The translations under genes were made by a program, and so were the position numbers. Below, in pieces: positions 58,090 to 64,000 of a stretch of DNA of 64,000 nt. Location: the NCBI RefSeq assembly GCF_902726645.1, contig NZ_CACVAO010000001.1, positions 868,001 through 932,000 of the forward strand, read 5' to 3'. The stretch comes from Halobacillus ihumii (GTDB lineage Bacteria > Bacillota > Bacilli > Bacillales > Halobacillaceae). How positions within the stretch are numbered: position 1 is the first letter of the stretch; the number at the start of each line of letters is the position of its first letter. The notes beneath the pieces are model-generated. The model did no database searches. It was not told where the DNA came from and was given only the letters and a program-made list of their open reading frames with translations.

Positions 58090-61000
58090 TTACTTGTGAA
58101 AATCTGGGTGAGTGCCTTTTCCTTTCTTCACATGAATCTGGGCAACCATTGGGTCATGATCGCTGGCACGTCCACTTGCTTCAGAAAAGTCTGCATTGAT
58201 GTGAACGGCATCGATTTTTGTTTCTTTTGCTAAATGATCGCTGACAAGAATGTGATCGAGTACTTGTGAGTTCCCCTGGTAAATATAAGAATAGCGATCT
58301 TCAGTCGGAAGTTGCTTAACCATATTGGATAGATCATCGCCTGCAAGTGTTTGCAATGGATTTGAGAACACAAAGTCATTCAAATCCCCGAGCACCACTA
58401 CATTCTCCCGCTTCACTTCCTCATCGACCTCTTCAACAAAATTATTTACAACCTCAGCTTGCTCGATACGCTGCTCTTCACTTCCCAGCACAACAGGATG
58501 TTCCGCTCCAAACAACGCGCCGTCACCGCCTTTTGAATTAAAGTGATTGGCGATAACGATCACTTTTTCACCATTAAATTTGAATTCTGCAGCCAGCGGC
58601 TTACGAGAATCATTAAACGCGGCATTCAGTGGATCAATGCGGCCCGGGTTTAGCGTCAACCCGTTTTCGTTAACATCAACAGCTGTGACCGCGTCGCCCT
58701 TAGGCTTATCAGTCAGCGATACACGCTCAGGGTTATATAGAAACCCTACACGAATATTTCCACCAGGCTGCCCTCCGTCCATTTTATCAACTGGATTAAT
58801 GTTAACGAACTTATAGCTTGGTCCGCCTGCAGTTTCAATGGCTTCAATCAATTCTTGATAACTCTTATTTGCAGCGACCGTTCCATCATCTGTCGGCCCG
58901 TTATTATCCTGAATTTCAGTCAGCCCGACAATATCAGGACTATTCAAATTCTTCACCAAAGCCTCGCCCAATCGAGCGGCCTTCTCCTGGTCACCCGCTG
59001 CGGAGAAATTCTCAACATTGTAACTTGCCACAGTCAGTTTCTGCTTCGAACTCTCAAGCTCCGTCACTTCCCGCTCTGTACCGCCATCCATCAACTCAGG
59101 AAAATCTCCGGACGGACGAATCTTGAAATTACTATAATCATAGCTGACCACACCCGTGATCATTTCCGTAAAGTAATCCCCAGTCACAGCATCAATTCCA
59201 AGCCCATCCACATCTATCAAAAGACGCTCAGGATTATAATCATTCGGTGAAATGAGCAGACCATCAGCACGGGTAAACCGCTGATCTTCACTAGTTTCCC
59301 CATACACAGCGAGCTCTTCATATTTTACTGGTGCCGCAACCGTAGCATCCTTAATCCCAATTAACATCCCTTCAAGACTTTCGTAAAAGTCCAAACCATC
59401 CTCTTTCGCATCGAACGACTCCATGCCATCATTTTCAATCACTTCCGTAGGCTGCTCTCGGTCCACGCCTAACACGATTGGATCCGGAAGTTTGGTTCCA
59501 CCCTTTGTTACGCTTACTTCTGATGCACTAATTTGCGTTGTTAATAAATCCTCTGCATCAGAGTAACCTTCTTCCCGCCATTCAGTTACTTCACCAGCTA
59601 CCTCTACATGGTCGCCCACCTCTGCTGTACCTGAACGGTCATACACATAAATCCCTTCAGATGTAGCCACTTTGTCATCAGGGTTAAGACTTTGCATGTA
59701 GAAACCATTTGATCCATCAAGTTTTGTTACCACGCCTTCTACATGCTCAACGACATTACCTTCGTATGGGGACGTATGACTCGCACCTTGAATGTCATGG
59801 ATCTCAACATCATCCAGTGGCTTCAGCACCTCGTACTCAAAGGTTGAAACTGGACTTACTTCCCCTGTTTCTTTTACAACAACTGCCTTAATGGTTGTAT
59901 CCTGCTCAATTGTAATTGGCTCAGTATACTTAGTACTGCTTGGCGTTGGTTCTGAACCATCTGTTGTATAATGGATAGTCGCATTTGATTGCGCGGTGTA
60001 CAGTTCCACTGTTTCACCCTCTACTAGGGAACCTGACGCTGGATTCGCCTGCACAGCAAACACTTCGTTGACAATATCCCGTGCATTACGTGGAACAAGT
60101 CGATATTCATTAAAGCTGTAATTAACGACACCAGCAATTTGCTCATATGTTTTTCCAACTTCTAGAGCATTTTCATCGTTAGGTGTAATCGTAAATGTTC
60201 CTGCTGAATCCTGTACGGTGAAATCTCCGTAACTATTTTTGGATAGAACCTCTACCCCATTAACTTGAACAAATTCACCCTCAATTGTTTCACCTTCATT
60301 TTGGGAAAATTGTTGAGAAGTTACGTTCTGGGGAGAAGGGACGCCAACTTCTTCTGTGACGACTTCTACATTCGCTGACGAAGCAAGAATCTGCTGCATC
60401 CCATAATAATCAGAGAACTCGCCTGTGGCGGTCACTTCATCGCCTGCCTCAGCTGATAAACCGGGAGCACGAACGATAATGCCTCCTGTTTCATCCTGAA
60501 TGTACAGATTTGTTTGACCACCAGTTTCAAAAGCAACTGTCGCAATTCCTTTTACCTTAACGGTTGCTCCTGGTTCGCTTGTCCGCGCATCCTTAATTGA
60601 TTGCAGCTCTACTTCAGGAACATCCGGCATTTGATAGCTTCCTAGATACTCCGTCGTATCCTTGGCATAGCTATCCCATTCTCCTGCTGTTTCAAAAGGG
60701 TCATCTGTATTTTTGTTCCCAGCAGTAATTGACTCCTTACGAACAAGTGTGACGTCATCAGCATACGATTCTTCGCTGCCAATTTGACCGATAGAATCAA
60801 CCACCATGCCGTCTTTCTTTAGGACAACGGGATCATTTCCATTAAAATTAATCGCAGAATTGTTAGTGGCATCCGCACTTGTTAAAATCTCTTGATTTGC
60901 CCGGCTATTAGCTGCCACGAAAACTTCACCGCTTGGAAGTGTACCAGACAATTCGAAAGTACCCGTCGGCTCCAGTGACCCGTTTGCATACATTTCGATC

Positions 61001-61200
61001 GTGTAGGCAGACAAATTTATTGAACTGCCCGTTCCGTTATAGATTTCTATCGCTTTATTATAACTGCTTCCCTCTATGTATTCTGAGAAAAATAGGTCAT
61101 CTGCTGATTCCGCTGCATGACTTTGAGGAACCGCACTTGCAAATGGACTTAACGCTAATACAGCTGCCAGACCAGTAACAACCGTCTTTTTAATACTCAT
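58090..61200 (-). CDS. Secreted ExeM/NucH-type endonuclease/exonuclease, multidomain
   Basis: A 1036-residue secreted protein. The signal peptide MSIKKTVVTGLAAVLALSPF is cut near SHAAES. A lamin-tail domain (FFSEYIEGSSYNKAIEIYNG) follows, then OB-fold modules (VKGIATVAFETGGQTNLYIQ and similar), a chitobiase C-terminal-like domain (ATIHYTTDGSEPTPSSTKYT) and a third OB module (EHVEGVVTKLDGSNGFYMQS). The C-terminal EEP nuclease domain begins LTVASYNVENFS and ends ASDHDPMVAQI; its catalytic GLTEIQDNNG and VVLGDLNDF are present. It degrades extracellular DNA for phosphate or nutrients. The ATG at 61200 follows AGGAGG; 48 upstream codons of open frame are not used. Confidence 0.87.
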   Translation of the reverse strand: MSIKKTVVTGLAAVLALSPFASAVPQSHAAESADDLFFSEYIEGSSYNKAIEIYNGTGSSINLSAYTIEMYANGSLEPTGTFELSGTLPSGEVFVAANSRANQEILTSADATNNSAINFNGNDPVVLKKDGMVVDSIGQIGSEESYADDVTLVRKESITAGNKNTDDPFETAGEWDSYAKDTTEYLGSYQMPDVPEVELQSIKDARTSEPGATVKVKGIATVAFETGGQTNLYIQDETGGIIVRAPGLSAEAGDEVTATGEFSDYYGMQQILASSANVEVVTEEVGVPSPQNVTSQQFSQNEGETIEGEFVQVNGVEVLSKNSYGDFTVQDSAGTFTITPNDENALEVGKTYEQIAGVVNYSFNEYRLVPRNARDIVNEVFAVQANPASGSLVEGETVELYTAQSNATIHYTTDGSEPTPSSTKYTEPITIEQDTTIKAVVVKETGEVSPVSTFEYEVLKPLDDVEIHDIQGASHTSPYEGNVVEHVEGVVTKLDGSNGFYMQSLNPDDKVATSEGIYVYDRSGTAEVGDHVEVAGEVTEWREEGYSDAEDLLTTQISASEVSVTKGGTKLPDPIVLGVDREQPTEVIENDGMESFDAKEDGLDFYESLEGMLIGIKDATVAAPVKYEELAVYGETSEDQRFTRADGLLISPNDYNPERLLIDVDGLGIDAVTGDYFTEMITGVVSYDYSNFKIRPSGDFPELMDGGTEREVTELESSKQKLTVASYNVENFSAAGDQEKAARLGEALVKNLNSPDIVGLTEIQDNNGPTDDGTVAANKSYQELIEAIETAGGPSYKFVNINPVDKMDGGQPGGNIRVGFLYNPERVSLTDKPKGDAVTAVDVNENGLTLNPGRIDPLNAAFNDSRKPLAAEFKFNGEKVIVIANHFNSKGGDGALFGAEHPVVLGSEEQRIEQAEVVNNFVEEVDEEVKRENVVVLGDLNDFVFSNPLQTLAGDDLSNMVKQLPTEDRYSYIYQGNSQVLDHILVSDHLAKETKIDAVHINADFSEASGRASDHDPMVAQIHVKKGKGTHPDFHK

Positions 61201-61340
61201 TTCATTCCTCCTAAATAAGTTATAAAAATCTATCAATCTTTCCCAAGTATAAAAGATAATCCGCCTACACATTGACCTTTTTTCTGTAAAAATTACAAAT
61301 TGCGCCAAAAGACACAGCACAAGACGTCTGACCACTAGAA

Positions 61341-61384
61341 CCATCCAGCCTATTTATATCCATTATCTGGATGACCTGAGGTGG
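61341..61384. repeat. Long palindrome family, copy 8 (degenerate half copy)
   Basis: The right arm CTGGATGACCTGAGGTGG is intact (61367-61384). The left side is reduced to CCATCCAG (61341-61348), so no full hairpin forms. It lies in the 306-bp divergent gap between the nuclease and FrnE-like genes, which contains nothing else recognisable. Confidence 0.85.
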
Positions 61385-61506
61385 AACTATATTCCAGCCA
61401 AAAATATTATCTGTTCTTTCTAGTGGCTTATCAATCAGATTAATGGCATTTCACTTAATTGCCCCGTAAAATAAATGTGTGAAAAATTAACTATGAGGTG
61501 ATAAAC

Positions 61507-62235
61507 ATGAAAATAGAAATTTGGTCGGACTTTGTTTGTCCGTTTTGTTATATTGGAAAGCGTCGACTTGAAGAGGCTCTTTCACAAATAGCTGAAGGTG
61601 AACAGACAGAGATCGTCTATAAGAGCTTTGAACTTGACCCGCAAGCGGAGAAAAACACAGGAATGTCTAATGCCGAGAAATTAGCTGCCAAGTATGGGAA
61701 GAGCGTGGAAGAAGCCAAGCAGATGAATAAAAACATGGAACAGCAAGCGACCAGCGTAGGGTTGAAATACAATCTGGACACAACAGTTCCTACTAATACA
61801 TTCGACGCCCACCGTGTAGCTAAATTTGCAGAGAGCAAGGGACTTGGTAAGGAAGCGACAGAACGGTTCTTCCAAGCTGTTCTCACCGATTCAGAAGATG
61901 TTGGTGATCACGATACACTAATCAAACTTGCACAAGACATAGGACTTGACCAGACTGATGTCAGTGATGTACTTTCAAGTGAACAATTTGGTGAGGTGGT
62001 TCGTGCGGAGGAAGCAGAAGCAAGGGAAATCGGCGTTCAAGGCGTACCTTTTTTCGTCGTTAACAGAAAGTATGCTATTTCTGGAGCTCAGCCTACCGAA
62101 GTTTTTGTACAAAGCTTACAGAAAGTAATGGAGGAAGAAAAGCAATCGCCTGCTTTTCAAAGCTTAACTGATGACAAACAGGGAGAAGCCTGCACAGATG
62201 AAAGCTGCGACGTCCCGCCGAAAAACGACAACTAA
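61507..62235 (+). CDS. FrnE-like DsbA family oxidoreductase
   Basis: A 242-residue thioredoxin-fold protein: IEIWSDFVCPFCYIGKRRLE with the CPFC redox pair, a helical insertion (about residues 60-140), and GVQGVPFFVVNRKYAISGAQ carrying the cis-proline loop and typical FrnE end. Two extra cysteines near the C-terminus (CTDESCDVPP) resemble the second CxxxC site of FrnE proteins. It is cytosolic, as no signal peptide is present, and probably acts in disulfide exchange or oxidative stress. The ATG at 61507 follows GAGGTGATAA. Confidence 0.88.
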   Translation: MKIEIWSDFVCPFCYIGKRRLEEALSQIAEGEQTEIVYKSFELDPQAEKNTGMSNAEKLAAKYGKSVEEAKQMNKNMEQQATSVGLKYNLDTTVPTNTFDAHRVAKFAESKGLGKEATERFFQAVLTDSEDVGDHDTLIKLAQDIGLDQTDVSDVLSSEQFGEVVRAEEAEAREIGVQGVPFFVVNRKYAISGAQPTEVFVQSLQKVMEEEKQSPAFQSLTDDKQGEACTDESCDVPPKNDN

Positions 62236-62300
62236 TCCCAATTAATTCCACCTCAGGTCATCCAGATTCTGGATGACCTGAGGTGGAATTAATTGGGATT
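62234..62300. repeat. Long palindrome family, copy 9 (longest)
   Basis: A 32-bp perfect stem with an ATT loop (arms 62234-62265 and 62269-62300) between convergent genes. It overlaps the stop codons on both sides (62233-62235 and 62299-62301). The outer 14 bp, AATCCCAATTAATT, are unique to this copy. Confidence 0.95.
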
Positions 62301-62772
62301 ATCGTAAGCTGGCGCGGTTGCGGCGATACTCTTTTCTCGAGGGTGCTGTTTGATGTAACCTTATTTCTTCTTTTGTTTCAGGGATTACTTGTGGAACCGG
62401 TGTTGGTTTTCCTTCTGAATCTACAGCAACCATCGTTAAGAATGATTCAGTTGTCACCATCTTCTCCCCCTTTAATAAGTCATCAGCAAACACCTTTACA
62501 TAAACTTCCATTGATGACCTTCCCGCTGACGTAACAAACGCTTCCAAGGTCAGCGCATCGCCTACCTTAGCCGAAGATAGGAAATCCACTGAGTCAATCG
62601 ATGCCGTAACAACCACACAATTAGAGTGTTTCATAGCGGTTAAGGCTGCAATTTCATCGATATATGCAAGTACTTTCCCTCCAAAAATCGTATCCAGATG
62701 GTTGGTATCTGGAGGCAGAACCAAACGTGTTTGTGTCATTTTCGAAGCATTTACCGGTAAAGCATTTTCCAT
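62299..62772 (-). CDS. Acyl-CoA thioesterase, HotDog fold (YkhA-like)
   Basis: A 157-residue single-HotDog thioesterase. It has VLPPDTNHLDTIFGGKVLAY, DEIAALTAMKHSNCVVVTAS with the catalytic Asp/Glu region, and VGDALTLEAFVTSAGRSSME. FLTMVAVDSEGKPTPVPQVI is also family typical. It hydrolyses acyl-CoA; chain preference is unknown. The ATG follows AGGAGGAAAGG. It is monocistronic. Confidence 0.92.
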   Translation of the reverse strand: MENALPVNASKMTQTRLVLPPDTNHLDTIFGGKVLAYIDEIAALTAMKHSNCVVVTASIDSVDFLSSAKVGDALTLEAFVTSAGRSSMEVYVKVFADDLLKGEKMVTTESFLTMVAVDSEGKPTPVPQVIPETKEEIRLHQTAPSRKEYRRNRASLR

Positions 62773-62848
62773 TTCCTTTCCTCCTTGCAGGTCTCTTACA
62801 TAGCTGTTAAGCGTTTTTGCAAAAAAGCCAACTCACAAAAAACGCAAT

Positions 62849-62876
62849 AAAAAAACACCTTCCTAAAGAAGATGTG
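62849..62876 (-). terminator. Terminator after the cobalamin riboswitch transcript
   Basis: On the minus strand, a CACATCTTC/GAAGGTG-type stem with a TTTAG loop is followed by TTTTTTT (62855-62849). It closes the riboswitch transcript about 17 nt after the 11-codon frame. Confidence 0.7.
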
Positions 62877-62892
62877 ACTTGATTATGAGCAG

Positions 62893-62928
62893 TTATAAGG
62901 GATCAGCAAGAAAAAATAGATACCTCAT
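62893..62928 (-). CDS. Eleven-codon frame downstream of cobalamin riboswitch, possible gene remnant
   Basis: ATG AGG TAT ... encodes MRYLFFLADPL and stops at TAA. It has a strong AGGAGGG site at 9-nt spacing, and that site pairs with TCCTA just upstream (TCCTA/TAGGA hairpin), as in riboswitch-controlled translation. It looks like the intact translation start of a lost hydrophobic protein, or a leader peptide; it is not recognisable as a family. Confidence 0.4.
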   Translation of the reverse strand: MRYLFFLADPL

Positions 62929-62970
62929 CACGTAACACCCTCCTATCTCCCGTAGGATTAACATGTTCTT

Positions 62971-63134
62971 CTTTATGGCAGGTCTCCTGGCTCAGAATCA
63001 ACAGCCTTTTCTCCTTCCCATTTCGAGTCAGAAACAGTGAAATTCGCAAAATGCCTCCTCTATACAGTGGCGGGACCGCGTTGGAATTGCACCAATCTTC
63101 CCTTTTCAGCTTCAATCATGAAGCCACCATAAAG
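62971..63134 (-). ncRNA. Cobalamin (AdoCbl) riboswitch
   Basis: On the minus strand the aptamer shows AAAAGGGAAG ... GGTGCAATTCC, the invariant GCGGTCCCGCCACTGTA core, and the B12 box GAGCCAGGAGACCTGCC (62993-62977). It is closed by a perfect 8-bp P1 helix CTTTATGG/CCATAAAG (63134-63127 with 62978-62971). A hairpin over the following ribosome binding site suggests translational control. Normally such a switch precedes B12 uptake, cobalt transport or B12-independent enzyme genes; none follows here before a terminator. Confidence 0.92.
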
Positions 63135-63351
63135 CCTATTAAATTTTGTTTGAGGATACTTGTCCTCCTCTTCACTATCGGCGAGAGCCAGCCAGTTGTC
63201 AATAAGAATGGATCAACCTTAAAATATTCACACTAAAACACCTGAGTTCACTGAACTATTTATTTTAACTTTTTGTTCTACAAAAAATTCAGACGTATAT
63301 AATAAATTGCTGACTGTGACTTCATCGATTTTGTCAGAAAGGAGTGTACAA

Positions 63352-64000
63352 ATGCTAAAAAAAGCAGGAATCTTTCTGCTAGTAGTTATTCTCCTATCAC
63401 CATTACAAGTTTATGCAGGTTCATTTGGAAAAGGAGACCCCTCCGGAACGCCTGGGCAGTGGTACGTCGGTCTCACTCCCACTGATGTTGATTCTTCCAA
63501 GTCGCCTGTTGTGTTTGTTCATGGCTTAAATAGTTCCTCTCACACCTGGTGGAAAGAAAATGATATGTATCAAACGGCTTATAATCATGGCTTTGAAACG
63601 GCATTTGTAGATTTGTATCCTACTAAAAATATGTGGGACAACGGAAAGTTATTAGCTGAAAAACTAAAACAAATTTACGAGTACTTTGGCGAAGAATTGG
63701 TACTCGTAGCACATAGTAAAGGTGGCATCGATACACAGTCCGCCCTTGTACATTACCAGGCCTCCCCTTACGTTGACCGTTTGATTACCCTCTCTACCCC
63801 TCATCATGGTTCACAGCTTGCCGATCTTGCCTATAGCAGTTGGGCCGGGTGGTTGGCTGACATAATTGGAAGTAAAAATCCAGCCGTCTATTCGCTCCAA
63901 ACCGGCTACATGAACAATTTCCGCAGCCAAACCGACAGTCATGCTAATGTTGATAAAGATCCCATTTTTACATTCGGCGGTACAGGATGGGGAACCTTTG
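63352..64000 (+). CDS. Secreted lipase, alpha/beta hydrolase, 3' truncated by window
   Basis: The frame from ATG 63352 (AAAGGAGTG upstream) is open to the window end: 216 codons. A signal peptide (MLKKAGIFLLVVILLSPLQV then YAGS) precedes the mature part. The oxyanion loop VVFVHGLNSSSHTWW and the nucleophile elbow LVAHSKGGIDTQ are seen. The elbow has Ala-x-Ser-x-Gly in place of Gly-x-Ser-x-Gly, as in Bacillus subfamily I.4 lipases. LITLSTPHHGSQLADLAY follows. The catalytic Asp and His would lie near or beyond the window end. It probably hydrolyses lipid esters outside the cell. Confidence 0.88.
   Translation, partial: MLKKAGIFLLVVILLSPLQVYAGSFGKGDPSGTPGQWYVGLTPTDVDSSKSPVVFVHGLNSSSHTWWKENDMYQTAYNHGFETAFVDLYPTKNMWDNGKLLAEKLKQIYEYFGEELVLVAHSKGGIDTQSALVHYQASPYVDRLITLSTPHHGSQLADLAYSSWAGWLADIIGSKNPAVYSLQTGYMNNFRSQTDSHANVDKDPIFTFGGTGWGTF

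Noticed and set aside
58325..59250. Several overlapping plus-strand frames of 64-131 codons
   Set aside because: They are antisense shadows of the nuclease domain of the secreted ExeM-type protein, rich in Ser, Pro and Arg, without start signals.
45474..62300. Reading the palindromes as ordinary Rho-independent terminators only
   Set aside because: The same 16-nt core recurs at nine sites, including two divergent promoter regions, downstream of complete terminators, and as a half copy. Most copies lack a T-run. Some may still work as terminators.

Overview
The window looks like chromosomal DNA of a low-GC, endospore-former-type Bacillaceae, and acidic, Halobacillus-like proteins suggest a moderate halophile. 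The genus is inferred. The support is the gene content: a tapA-sipW-tasA locus with SinR/SinI-type regulators, a tag-type teichoic acid cluster, CcpA cre sites and strong AGGAGG ribosome binding sites.

Region 1 (1-7.8 kb) holds the 3' part of an LCP wall-polymer ligase, an APC amino acid permease, a TcaA-like zinc-ribbon membrane protein and a DUF2187 protein. It also holds a 38-codon SinI-like gene behind a c-di-GMP-I (GEMM) riboswitch, a Wzz/BY-kinase pair, and a solitary TnpB element with its omega-RNA end and a LexA-like box in its promoter.

Region 2 (7.8-25 kb) is a wall teichoic acid cluster: TagO-like, GT4, TagA-like, TagH, TagG, TagF-like, two TagE-like glucosyltransferases, TagD and TagB. 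A 1539-residue secreted glucosaminidase with nine PA14-like repeats sits inside it.

Region 3 (25-40 kb) encodes a second polymer system. It has a GT26 transferase overlapping a UDP-ManNAc dehydrogenase-type gene, a CapK/PaaK-like enzyme, an O-antigen polymerase/ligase-like protein, a GT4, a MurJ/Wzx-type flippase, a QueC-like PP-loop enzyme and a second TagO-like transferase. A four-gene lipid-linked glycosylation operon (GT2, GT-C, two SMR-type subunits) and phosphoglucomutase follow. Periodic TTWACA/TGTWAA repeats of PhoP/WalR type sit in front of tagD, the ManNAcA operon and the glycosylation operon. They suggest phosphate- or envelope-stress switching between the polymers.

Region 4 (40-46.5 kb) is the biofilm matrix locus: tapA, sipW, a CalY/TasA-like gene and tasA, followed by a SinR-type HTH gene. 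A single in-frame TAA separates this HTH from a SinI-like peptide, so the usual SinR architecture is split in two. Together with the riboswitch-linked SinI-like gene at 4 kb, this suggests c-di-GMP input into Sin control.

Region 5 (46.5-64 kb) is mostly metabolism: hom-thrC-thrB, an AEC transporter, an acetate-type sodium symporter with a small subunit, a MurNAc salvage locus (kinase, MurQ, MurR), a secreted ExeM/NucH-type nuclease, a FrnE-like oxidoreductase, an acyl-CoA thioesterase and a secreted lipase cut by the window end. Nine copies of a long palindrome (conserved arm CCACCTCAGGTCATCC) are scattered between genes from 45.4 to 62.3 kb. A REP-associated tyrosine transposase (RAYT) lies in the middle, flanked by two copies. 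A cobalamin riboswitch at 63 kb controls no visible gene.
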